Assembly (NCBI GenBank): GCA_944321755.1
Contig: CALUMM010000003.1
Coordinates: 1 to 64,000, forward strand
Direction of reading: 5' to 3'
DNA from: an uncultured Alistipes sp.
GTDB taxonomy: Bacteria; Bacteroidota; Bacteroidia; Bacteroidales; Rikenellaceae
DNA length: 64,000 nucleotides
Part shown: positions 15,057 to 22,604 of the stretch, in pieces
Numbering within the stretch: position 1 is the first letter of the stretch
Layout of the letters: each line of letters begins with the position of its first letter
Position numbers and translations under genes: made by a program
The notes under the pieces: generated by a model
What the model was told of the DNA's origin: nothing
Databases searched by the model: none
Seen by the model: only the letters and a program-made list of their open reading frames with translations

Positions 15057-16472
15057 ATGCAGCAAATTCTGACATACATCTTCATCGCACTCTACTCGGT
15101 GACGATCCTCAGCGTCATCCTGGTCATCATTACCGAAAACCGGAACCCGCTGAAGACCCTCCCCTGGATCATCGTGCTCATCTTCGCACCCGTGGTCGGA
15201 CTCGTCTTCTACTTCTTCTTCGGGCAAAACCTCTCCAAACAACGGATCATATCCCGAAGAACCCGGAAACGAATCACCATGCACCTCGCCGAATCCGACG
15301 AGTCCGGACACCCCGAAATCCCAGAAACCTGGAAACCCCTCGCCAAACTCCTCAAAAATACAATCCACGCCGTACCCCTGTACGGCAGCCGCATTACCCC
15401 CTATATCGACGGAGCTGCCAAAATGGAGGCCCTGCTCGATGAAATCAAACTCGCACAACACCATATACACCTCCAATACTACATCTTCTGCGACGATGAT
15501 ACCGGAAAACGGCTGCGCGATGCCCTCGTCGAAAAGGCCCGGGCAGGCGTACAGATCCGGATCCTCTACGACGATGTCGGATGCAGCGGAGTCAAAAAGG
15601 CATTCTTCAACTCCATGAGAAACGAAGGTATCGAAGTCCACGCCTTCCTCCACGTCCGTTTTCCTCGCTTCACCAGCAAAATCAATTACCGAAACCACCG
15701 AAAAATCGCCGTTATCGACGGTCGGGTGGGATTCATCGGCGGAATGAACATCGCCGACCGATATGTCCACGGCCCCGGATGGGGAACCTGGAGAGACTCC
15801 CACTTCCGAATCGAAGGAAACGGAGTCGCCGGACTTCAGGCATCATTCCTCAGCGACTGGTCCGCAACCACCAAACAACGCATCACGGGGCCCGAATACT
15901 ACCCCATGGCCAAACGATATACGGACGGAATCCTTCAGATCGTCCCGAGCGGACCCTTCGGAAAGTGGAGAACGCTCCTCCAGGGTGACAGCTACGCCAT
16001 CGCAAACGCCAGAAAACGAGTCTGGATACAAACCCCCTACTACCTCCCCTCCGACGTCCTAAACTCCGCACTCCAGGCCGCCGCACTCGCCGGAATCGAC
16101 GTGAGAATCATGCTCCCCGCACGCTCCGATTCGCGCGTCGTAGACCTCGCATCGCACTCCTACCTCGACGACATGATGAAAGCCGGAGCCAAAATCCTAT
16201 TCTACAAACCCGGATTCCTCCATGCCAAACTCCTGATCGTCGATGACGAACTGACCGTTATCGGTTCCGCAAACATGGATTTCCGCAGTTTCGAACACAA
16301 TTTCGAGGTCAATGCCTTCGTCTACGACGCCGATTTCAATGCGCAAATGTCTCGCATATTCACCGACGATACCGCCCAGTCCCACCCCCTGACTCCCGCC
16401 GAATGGTTCAACCGCCCCCGGCCGAGACGATGGGCGGAATCCCTTATGCGCGTATTCTCACCCCTGCTGTAG
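15057..16472 (+). CDS. cls: Cardiolipin synthase (phospholipase D family)
   Basis: Cls condenses two phosphatidylglycerol molecules into cardiolipin at the inner membrane. The 471-residue protein has two N-terminal membrane segments (about residues 5-25 and 35-55) typical of ClsA-type enzymes. Two HKD catalytic motifs follow: HRKIAVIDGRVGFIGG in the first PLD half and HAKLLIVDDELTVIGSANMD in the second. Both catalytic histidines and lysines are present. The gene follows a purine-rich spacer and precedes another one. Confidence 0.95.
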   Translation: MQQILTYIFIALYSVTILSVILVIITENRNPLKTLPWIIVLIFAPVVGLVFYFFFGQNLSKQRIISRRTRKRITMHLAESDESGHPEIPETWKPLAKLLKNTIHAVPLYGSRITPYIDGAAKMEALLDEIKLAQHHIHLQYYIFCDDDTGKRLRDALVEKARAGVQIRILYDDVGCSGVKKAFFNSMRNEGIEVHAFLHVRFPRFTSKINYRNHRKIAVIDGRVGFIGGMNIADRYVHGPGWGTWRDSHFRIEGNGVAGLQASFLSDWSATTKQRITGPEYYPMAKRYTDGILQIVPSGPFGKWRTLLQGDSYAIANARKRVWIQTPYYLPSDVLNSALQAAALAGIDVRIMLPARSDSRVVDLASHSYLDDMMKAGAKILFYKPGFLHAKLLIVDDELTVIGSANMDFRSFEHNFEVNAFVYDADFNAQMSRIFTDDTAQSHPLTPAEWFNRPRPRRWAESLMRVFSPLL

Positions 16473-16483
16473 CCCGAAAAAAA

Positions 16484-16584
16484 GAGAGCAGAAAGGGGAG
16501 GAGGAAAAGGAAAAAGGGGAAAGGGAAAAAGAGAGCAGAAAGGGGAAAAGGAAAAATAGAGAATGGGAAATCTGGGGGGGGGTG
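16484..16584 (+). repeat. Purine-rich tract with a G9 run after cls
   Basis: The plus strand is a run of GGAAAAGG, GAGAGCAGAAAGGGG and GAAAAAGG units with almost no pyrimidines, ending in nine G at 16574-16582. It fills the gap between the convergent cls and response-regulator genes. I see no stem-loop terminator in it. Confidence 0.8.
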
Positions 16585-16613
16585 AGGAAATGGATGGGTA
16601 AGCCGCAGGCGGA

Positions 16614-17249
16614 TCAGAGCTCCACGATACCGTGGCGGATCGCATAGACCACCAGCGAGGCCGTATTCTTGCAACCCGTCTTTTCAAGGATATTCGCACG
16701 GTGCTTGTCCACCGTCCGCTTCGAGATGAAGAGCGAATCGGCAATCTCCTGATTCGACAAACCCTGGCAAACGGCAACCAGAATCTCCCGCTCCCGCGAC
16801 GAAAGCGGTTCGTCCGGAACATCCTCGCGGGTGCGCATCCGACCCGTCAGCGACGTGAGCAGCTGCGGCGAAAAGTAACTCCCGCCCGCCATCACCGTAT
16901 CGATCGCCTCCAGCACGTCCCCGATATCCGAATCCTTCAGCAGGAAACCTTTCGCCCCGGCCTCCACCATCCGCGAATAGTAGCTCTCGTCGCCAAACAT
17001 CGACAGCGTGATGATCCGCAGCTCCGGACGCCGGGCCAAAGCCCGTTCCGTGGTCTGTGCGCCGTCGAGCCCCGGCATGGCGAAATCCATGAAGACGATG
17101 TCCGCCTCCACGGCATCCAGCATTCCCAGAAACTCCTCGCCGCTCCCCGCCTCGCCGACGACACGGCAATCCCCGCAATGCTCCAGCAATCCCCGCAGGC
17201 CGTTGCGGAAGAGCGAATGGTCGTCAACAAGGATGATCCGGCGTTCCAT
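16614..17249 (-). CDS. NarL/FixJ-family response regulator
   Basis: This 211-residue protein has an N-terminal receiver domain (IILVDDHSLFRNGL; phospho-acceptor Asp55 in VFMDFAMPG; Lys in KGFLLKDS). A C-terminal LuxR-type helix-turn-helix follows (LSSREREILVAVCQGLSNQE, then ISKRTVDKHRANILEKTG). It should bind DNA as a dimer when phosphorylated. It begins 1 bp after the stop of the histidine kinase gene, so the two form a two-component pair. The regulated genes cannot be told from this sequence. Confidence 0.95.
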   Translation of the reverse strand: MERRIILVDDHSLFRNGLRGLLEHCGDCRVVGEAGSGEEFLGMLDAVEADIVFMDFAMPGLDGAQTTERALARRPELRIITLSMFGDESYYSRMVEAGAKGFLLKDSDIGDVLEAIDTVMAGGSYFSPQLLTSLTGRMRTREDVPDEPLSSREREILVAVCQGLSNQEIADSLFISKRTVDKHRANILEKTGCKNTASLVVYAIRHGIVEL

Positions 17250-17250
17250 A

Positions 17251-18228
17251 TCAGCGGCGGCGTTTGCGGTTCTGCTTCACAGGAGACGGATCCTGCTGTG
17301 TGTTCACGCGGATCGCAGCCCGCATCCCCTTGCCCTTCGACGAGGTGATGTCGAACGTCCCGCCCAGCGAATTGATCCGCGAAGCGATGTTCGAAAGACC
17401 CATCCCGCAATCCATCATCGCCTGCGGATTGAAGCCCCGGCCGTTGTCCGAGTAGTCCAGCGCCAGCTCCGGGCCGTTCTGAGACAGCGACAGGTTCACC
17501 TCCGTGCAGGCCGCGTGCTTGAGCGAGTTGTTGATCAGCTCGCAGATCACCCGGTAGAGGATCACCTCGATGTCCGTATCGTAGCGCTCCCCGCGCAGGT
17601 TCGTCGTGAAGCGGATCTTCACGTCGTGCATCGCCGCACTCTTGTCGATGAAGTTCTGAACGCCCCGCGCAAGCCCGAAGTCGTTCAGCACATGCGGCGA
17701 AAGGTTGTTCGAAATCTCCCGCAAGGAACGGATCGCCTCGTCGATCACGTAGGTCGTATTGGCGATGATCTCCTGCTGCTCGGCATTGTGCTCCTCGCGC
17801 GAAAGCGCCGTCAGCGACATCTTCGCAGACGACAACAACGGTCCCAGACCGTCGTGAAGCTCCTTCGAAAAGCGCGAACGCGCCTTCTCCTCCGTGCGCA
17901 GCACCGCCGTGAGGATCCGTTTGTTCAGCAGCGAACGCTGCCGGTTCAGACGGTCGATATACTTGAAGAGCTTGTGCGCGTACATCACCCCGATCGACAG
18001 GCAGACCGATATCACGATCCCCAGGTAGGCAAACCACCACCGCGAAATAACCTGTACGCCCGATTCCAGAAGCAACTGGATCAGACGCTCCACCGAAAGC
18101 AGCGAAAAACCCACAATGAAGAGAATCCACACCGAATTGTACTTCGTGGTGCGGACCAGGCGAAGCGCATAGCCCGTGGCCACGCACTGGACAACGATCG
18201 AAATGACTAACAGGATCTTGATCAGCAT
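17251..18228 (-). CDS. NarL-type sensor histidine kinase (HisKA_3)
   Basis: This 325-residue membrane kinase has about three N-terminal hydrophobic segments (roughly residues 3-22, 33-53, 65-84) and little periplasmic sequence. A dimerisation/phosphoacceptor helix with FSKELHDGLGPLLSSAK (His125) follows. The ATPase domain shows LINNSLKHA (N box), DNGRGF (G1) and GMGLSNI (G2). The small exposed region suggests that it senses something within or near the membrane. The start at 18228 is used because a longer frame to 18267 would cross a TAnnTTTG promoter box at 18245-18252. It is transcribed with its response regulator. Confidence 0.93.
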   Translation of the reverse strand: MLIKILLVISIVVQCVATGYALRLVRTTKYNSVWILFIVGFSLLSVERLIQLLLESGVQVISRWWFAYLGIVISVCLSIGVMYAHKLFKYIDRLNRQRSLLNKRILTAVLRTEEKARSRFSKELHDGLGPLLSSAKMSLTALSREEHNAEQQEIIANTTYVIDEAIRSLREISNNLSPHVLNDFGLARGVQNFIDKSAAMHDVKIRFTTNLRGERYDTDIEVILYRVICELINNSLKHAACTEVNLSLSQNGPELALDYSDNGRGFNPQAMMDCGMGLSNIASRINSLGGTFDITSSKGKGMRAAIRVNTQQDPSPVKQNRKRRR

Positions 18229-18244
18229 AGCGGGGTATTTTCTA

Positions 18245-18252
18245 CAAAGATA
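18245..18252 (-). promoter_or_regulatory. -7 promoter box for the two-component pair
   Basis: The minus strand reads TATCTTTG, 17 bp before the kinase ATG at 18228, in the 59-bp gap after surE. Confidence 0.65.
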
Positions 18253-18287
18253 CGAAACGGATGCCAATCAACCGCACTTTTCCGCAG

Positions 18288-19094
18288 CTATTTTCGGGAA
18301 GCAGGGTCCGAATCGATCGCCGAAGGAAAGAACCGGCACAGATTCCGCAGCTGGCCGTAGTCCGTCAGATCGGTCTGAACAGGAACCACAGCCACATATC
18401 CGTTCCGAAGCGCCCATTCGTCCGTATCATCCGCATCGGGCTCCTCGTTGACAAACGCTCCCGTAAGCCAGAAGTACTCCCGCCCACGCGGATCCTCGTG
18501 ACGGTAGAACTCCTCCCGCCAGAATCCACGGTTCTGGCGGCACAGACGGATGCCCCGCAGCTCTTCGGGACGACCCACGGGGACATTTACGTTCAGACAC
18601 AGCGGCAACTCGACCGGTCCCGAGAGCAGCCTCTCGATGATCCGCGTCCCGTAGAGCTGCGCGGCATCGAAGTCCGCATCCGCACCGTGGTCGTCCAGCG
18701 ACAGGCCCACCGCCGGGCAGCCGTAGAAACTCCCCTCGATCGCCGCACCCATCGTCCCCGAATAGAGGATGTTCACCGCCGAATTCGAGCCGTGGTTGAT
18801 CCCCGAAATCATCAGGTCGACACGCTCCTCGCGCAACAGGTAGTCGAAAGCCATCTTCACGCAGTCCACAGGCGTCCCCGAAAAGGAGTAGACATCGACC
18901 CCTTCCTCCTCGCGGACCTTCCGCAAATAGAGCGGGTTATACATCGTAATGGCCTGGCTCATGCCGCTCTGAGGCGTCTCCGGAGCCACACCGACAACCC
19001 GGCCGAAGCGCCGGGCTACTTCAATGGCGGCGGCAAAACCTTTCGAGGCGTAGCCGTCGTCGTTCGTCACCAATATCAATCGTTCGTTCTTCAT
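18288..19094 (-). CDS. surE: 5'/3'-nucleotidase SurE
   Basis: SurE is a metal-dependent phosphatase acting on nucleoside monophosphates, linked to stationary-phase survival. The N-terminus LILVTNDDGYASKGF holds the metal-binding Asp pair, and SGINHGSNSAVNILYSGTMG carries the Ser and Asn of the active site. The 268 residues match the family. The ATG at 19094 is chosen because the longer frame from 19187 would start inside the promoter box at 19185-19192. The gene is divergent from rplS. Confidence 0.95.
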   Translation of the reverse strand: MKNERLILVTNDDGYASKGFAAAIEVARRFGRVVGVAPETPQSGMSQAITMYNPLYLRKVREEEGVDVYSFSGTPVDCVKMAFDYLLREERVDLMISGINHGSNSAVNILYSGTMGAAIEGSFYGCPAVGLSLDDHGADADFDAAQLYGTRIIERLLSGPVELPLCLNVNVPVGRPEELRGIRLCRQNRGFWREEFYRHEDPRGREYFWLTGAFVNEEPDADDTDEWALRNGYVAVVPVQTDLTDYGQLRNLCRFFPSAIDSDPASRK

Positions 19095-19184
19095 CGTTTC
19101 GGTTTTTCGGCGAAGTGCGCTTCGGGGCGGAATCGGAGGCTCCTTCGGGCATCCCGAAGGGCGTTCCGCAGTGCACAACGCGAG

Positions 19185-19192
19185 CAAAGGTA
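19185..19192 (-). promoter_or_regulatory. -7 promoter box for surE
   Basis: The minus strand reads TACCTTTG about 90 bp before the surE ATG. It is back-to-back with the rplS promoter that starts at 19222. Confidence 0.6.
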
Positions 19193-19221
19193 CGAATAAA
19201 TCTCTCTTTTTTCACGCATAA

Positions 19222-19254
19222 TTTGCATCATATCGTTTTTTCTCTTTATCTTTG
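19222..19254 (+). promoter_or_regulatory. Complete -33/-7 promoter for rplS
   Basis: TTTG at 19222-19225 and TATCTTTG at 19247-19254 are separated by 21 bp, the spacing and sequence of the Bacteroidetes primary sigma factor promoter. Transcription would begin about 290 bp upstream of rplS, giving that gene an unusually long leader. Confidence 0.75.
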
Positions 19255-19308
19255 CACTCCCCATCAGGGCGTATATCGACCTCTTTCATTGGGCGGTACG
19301 GCAAACGC

Positions 19309-19454
19309 GGGGGGGGGCACAGCAGGGGGGGGGTGAAAGCCGAACTCCGACGGGCGGGAGGGCAAACTCCGAAGAGGAGGAAAACCGAACTCCGGCAGGA
19401 GCGGGCGGAAGCCAAACTCCGAAAGGGAAAGGCAGAAAAGCCGAACTCCGACGC
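19309..19454 (+). repeat. CCGAACTCCG repeats and two G9 runs in the rplS leader
   Basis: Nine-G runs stand at 19309-19317 and 19325-19333. They are followed by five irregularly spaced copies of a (C/A)(C/A)GAACTCCG(A/G)-like decamer (for example GCCGAACTCCGACG near 19339 and again near 19440, with AAACTCCGAA and ACCGAACTCCGG between), set in purine-rich sequence. The tract lies between the rplS promoter and its start codon, so it should be transcribed. No protein frame here is convincing. Confidence 0.75.
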
Positions 19455-19553
19455 AAAGGTCCCCGATTCGCAGGATTATCGGAAAAAAGTCCGGTATGGT
19501 AGTCCGACTGCAGCGGGAATGTCGAGTGCGAAACACAAAAATTTGTTGCAACA

Positions 19554-19934
19554 ATGAACAAAGACGCAATCATCAAGCTCGTAAACGAGCAGATGTGGCC
19601 CAAGACGGATGCCGATGTTCCGTCGTTCAAGGCCGGTGACACCATCACCGTATCCTACCGAATCATCGAGGGTAACAAGGAGCGCGTACAGAGCTTCCGC
19701 GGTGTCGTAATCCAGATCAAGGGCTCGGGAAAGACCAAGATGTTCACCATCCGCAAGGTCTCCAACGGCGTAGGCGTAGAGCGTATCTTCCCCCTCTACT
19801 CCCCCCACATCGACAAGATCGAGGTCAACAAGATCGGTGTCGTTCGCCGCGCCCGCATCTACTACCTCCGCGACCTGACCGGTAAGAAGGCCCGCATCAA
19901 GGAGAAGCGTATGACCCGTTCGGAGGAGAAATAA
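19554..19934 (+). CDS. rplS: 50S ribosomal protein L19
   Basis: L19 sits at the 30S-50S interface. The 126-residue protein shows [20 protein letters not shown], the conserved [14 protein letters not shown] loop, [20 protein letters not shown] and [20 protein letters not shown], all diagnostic of L19. It is not next to the usual trmD/rpsP cluster and instead stands as a single gene with its own promoter and terminator and a repeat-bearing leader of nearly 300 bases. Confidence 0.98.
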   Translation: MNKDAIIKLVNEQMWPKTDADVPSFKAGDTITVSYRIIEGNKERVQSFRGVVIQIKGSGKTKMFTIRKVSNGVGVERIFPLYSPHIDKIEVNKIGVVRRARIYYLRDLTGKKARIKEKRMTRSEEK

Positions 19935-19951
19935 TCCCCCGCGTGTCGAAG

Positions 19952-19986
19952 AAAAAAGGATGCCACTTTGGGTGGCATCCTTTTTT
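19952..19986 (+). terminator. Intrinsic terminator of rplS
   Basis: GGATGCCA (19958-19965) pairs with TGGCATCC (19973-19980) and is followed by TTTTTT; an A-run precedes it, so it may act in both directions. Confidence 0.9.
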
Positions 19987-20143
19987 CATGCAACCATGCC
20001 TCCCCACTCCTCTCCGGACGAAAATGCGGACTGACATTCCGATCCCCCTCTCCAGCCGGAACCGCAGACCGACACGCCGGTCTCTCCGTCCGGGCAATAG
20101 CCCCATCCGGGCTGACCCCTCCCCCCCCTCTACTCCCCTCTCC

Positions 20144-20181
20144 CGAAAAAAACGGGGCGGAGACCCCAAGTCCCCGCCCCG
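20144..20181 (-). terminator. Intrinsic terminator of the sugar permease unit
   Basis: CGGGGCGG (20153-20160) pairs with CCGCCCCG (20174-20181). In minus-strand sense the hairpin is followed by seven T, as expected for the end of the permease transcript. The rest of 19987-20143 shows nothing that I can name, apart from a C8 run at 20121. Confidence 0.85.
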
Positions 20182-20206
20182 CACATCTCGGAATCAAACC
20201 GGAAAA

Positions 20207-21496
20207 CTAATCCACCGGAATATCCTTGTTCACGTTCTTCGAACCGATCACCGCATAGTAAAGCATATACGCCAAACCGGCAATGATCACCCAGTAACTG
20301 GTCAGATAATTCGATACGTCGGCTACATAACCCTGGATCAGCGGAAGAATACCGCCGCCGCAAACCATCATCATGAAGATACCCGAACCCATCGAGGTGT
20401 ATTTCCCGATACCCTCGACCGCCAGGTTGAAGATGCTGCCCCACATCACCGACGTGCAGAGTCCGCACAGCGTGATGAACATGATGCCGATCGGAACCTC
20501 GATCATTGCAAAGCCCGTTCCCGTGAAGACCGGCATACGGCCCGTAATCGTCGTCGGAGCAAAAATACCCAACAGAATGAAGATGATTGCGGCTACGCAG
20601 ACAACGGACAGCTGAACCCGGCTCGAAACCTTCGCGCCGATCATTCCGCCGATCAGACGCCCGCACATCATCAGGAACCAGTAGGTCCCGACCAGCGAGC
20701 CGGCGGCAGCGGCAGCCATACCCATACCGCTCGTTGCGGCATCCGGAGCCGCCGTCAGAAACAGGTTCATGAAGTTCGGAATACCGACCTCGACACCCAC
20801 ATAGATGAAGATCGCCACCGTACCCAGCACGAAGTGGCGGAACGACAGCGCGCTGTACTTGTCCTTCTTCTCCGACTTGGCCTCCTGGATCGCATACGGC
20901 TCGGGAATGTTGACGGCCAGCATCACCACAAAGACCAGCGCAAAGATACCCATGGCGATGAAAAGCGCAGGAGCAGCGTCGCTGATCGTCGCATTGGCCG
21001 CATTACCCATCAGGTAGCCAACCAGAATCGGAACGATCGTCGCAGCAATCGAGTTCAGCGATCCGCCGAACTGGATCAGCTGGTTACCCTTCTTGCCGCC
21101 GCCGCCCAGCGTATTCAGCATCGGGTTCACAACCGTATTCAGCATACACATCGAGAAACCCGAAATGAAGGCTCCGGCAAGATAGATCCCGAAACTCCCC
21201 GCCTCGCCGGCCAGGAACTGGATACCGACACCGATAAAGCCTACGGCGATAGCGACCAGCGCCGTCTTCTTGTAGCCGATGCGTTTCAGCATCAGACCCG
21301 CGGGAAGCCCCATGAAGGCATAGGCGATGAAGTTGGCGGCATTGCCCAGCTGAGACATCCAGTTCGCCACCGAGAACTGGTTCTTCACGATTACGCCCAG
21401 CGGGTTCGTAAGGCCCGTCACGAACGAGATCATCGCAAACAGCGCGAACATCATGATGATGGGCAGCGTGTAGTTTTTCTTTTGCGTTTGTTCCAT
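20207..21496 (-). CDS. Sugar:H+ symporter, FucP-family MFS permease
   Basis: This 429-residue permease has about 12 membrane segments. The N-terminal SFVTGLTNPLGVIVKNQF and the MSQLGNAANFIAYAFMGLPA segment resemble the FucP/glucose-galactose branch of the major facilitator superfamily, as do LNTVVNPMLNTLGG and FGGSLNSIAATIVPILVG. It should import a sugar across the inner membrane with protons; whether fucose, glucose/galactose or an amino sugar is not decidable from sequence. It begins 31 bp after the polyprenyl synthase gene and may be co-transcribed with it. No sugar-catabolic gene is beside it. Confidence 0.9.
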   Translation of the reverse strand: MEQTQKKNYTLPIIMMFALFAMISFVTGLTNPLGVIVKNQFSVANWMSQLGNAANFIAYAFMGLPAGLMLKRIGYKKTALVAIAVGFIGVGIQFLAGEAGSFGIYLAGAFISGFSMCMLNTVVNPMLNTLGGGGKKGNQLIQFGGSLNSIAATIVPILVGYLMGNAANATISDAAPALFIAMGIFALVFVVMLAVNIPEPYAIQEAKSEKKDKYSALSFRHFVLGTVAIFIYVGVEVGIPNFMNLFLTAAPDAATSGMGMAAAAAGSLVGTYWFLMMCGRLIGGMIGAKVSSRVQLSVVCVAAIIFILLGIFAPTTITGRMPVFTGTGFAMIEVPIGIMFITLCGLCTSVMWGSIFNLAVEGIGKYTSMGSGIFMMMVCGGGILPLIQGYVADVSNYLTSYWVIIAGLAYMLYYAVIGSKNVNKDIPVD

Positions 21497-21527
21497 TAGT
21501 TATAAATATTAGGTTAATGAGTTCGAG

Positions 21528-22517
21528 TTATCGGTCCCTCTCCGCGATATACGCGCACAGGTTCACCAGCGCCGAACGGTACTCCGAATCCTCGTAGTCC
21601 GAAAGCATCTCTGCGGCTCGGGCTATATAGCCCTGCATCACCTCCCCGGCATACGTCAGACCTCCCTCCGCCTCAACCGTCGAGCGAAGGTACTCCACGG
21701 CCGATTCATCTTCGTGGCAGTGCGAAAGGCGCTCGACCAGTTCGTTCCGACGACGCTCCGGAAGACACTCCAGAACATGCAGCAGCGGCAGCGTGATCTT
21801 GCCCTCCCGAAGATCGTTGCACGCCGGTTTCCCGGTCTGGGCCGTCGGCGTGTAGTCCAGGATGTCGTCCCGGATCTGGAACGCCATCCCTACGGCCTCG
21901 CCGAAACGGCGCATCGCCGTCACCTTGTCGCGCGTCGCACCAACGGCCAAAGCCCCAGCCGAAGCACTCACACCCAGCAGGCACGCCGTCTTCTTGTAGA
22001 TGATATCGAGGTAGGATTGACGTGTCATCGTCCGGTTGGCAGCACATTCGTCCTGCAAAACCTCTCCCTCACACAGTGCAGCCATCGATCCGCAAATGTG
22101 CGTCACCAGGTCGAACTGGCCGCTCTGAAGCCCGATATTCATGTTCCGGGCCAGAATGTAGTCCCCCAGGATCACCGCCTTGTGCGACTGCCACCGCGCA
22201 TTTACCGAGGCCCGGCCCCGCCGCGTATCGGCTTCGTCGATCACATCGTCGTGGATCAGCGACGCGACGTGGATCATCTCAACCAGCATCGCAGCCAAAC
22301 ACGCACGACGTCCCGTCGAGGCCCCCTTCACCGAGGCATTCATCGCCGCGGAAAGCATCACCAGCGTCGGACGGATCCCTTTCCCGCGCGACGACAGCGC
22401 ATAACGCAACATGTCGGACAACAACTCTCCCTCCGCCGTAAACTGGCGATCGACGAACTCGTCGAATGCTGACAACTCCGCTGTGACGGGCTTGCGAATC
22501 TCTTCAAGTGTAATCAT
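21528..22517 (-). CDS. trans-Polyprenyl diphosphate synthase
   Basis: This isoprenoid chain-elongating enzyme of 329 residues has the first Asp-rich motif LIHDDVIDEADTRRG, the second QIRDDILDY, and GKGIRPTLV at the N-terminus for diphosphate binding. Small residues before the first motif suggest a long product such as the octaprenyl or similar side chain of menaquinone rather than farnesyl diphosphate, but chain length is an inference. The ATG at 22517 is chosen since the alternative at 22535 lies upstream of the TATCTTTG box at 22523-22530. Confidence 0.92.
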   Translation of the reverse strand: MITLEEIRKPVTAELSAFDEFVDRQFTAEGELLSDMLRYALSSRGKGIRPTLVMLSAAMNASVKGASTGRRACLAAMLVEMIHVASLIHDDVIDEADTRRGRASVNARWQSHKAVILGDYILARNMNIGLQSGQFDLVTHICGSMAALCEGEVLQDECAANRTMTRQSYLDIIYKKTACLLGVSASAGALAVGATRDKVTAMRRFGEAVGMAFQIRDDILDYTPTAQTGKPACNDLREGKITLPLLHVLECLPERRRNELVERLSHCHEDESAVEYLRSTVEAEGGLTYAGEVMQGYIARAAEMLSDYEDSEYRSALVNLCAYIAERDR

Positions 22518-22522
22518 AATCG

Positions 22523-22530
22523 CAAAGATA
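22523..22530 (-). promoter_or_regulatory. -7 promoter box for the polyprenyl synthase
   Basis: The minus strand reads TATCTTTG only 6 bp before the ATG at 22517, so the mRNA leader would be very short or absent. Confidence 0.6.
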
Positions 22531-22573
22531 GTCATTTTTCCCTTTCAAGGCACGGACTATCCCGCTTTTTTCG

Positions 22574-22581
22574 TACCTTTG
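22574..22581 (+). promoter_or_regulatory. -7 promoter box for the YfhO-ftsX-uppP-truB run
   Basis: TACCTTTG stands 24 bp before the ATG at 22605 and is the only such box that I see upstream of the next five tightly packed genes. Confidence 0.65.
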
Positions 22582-22604
22582 GCCTTCGGTAAAGAGCAGG
22601 TAAA

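Noticed and set aside
13713..15803. A 696-codon minus-strand frame covering the DUF4837 gene, the spacer and part of cls.
   Set aside because: Two real plus-strand genes lie inside it, and the middle is translated low-complexity Ser/Leu/Pro from the purine tract.
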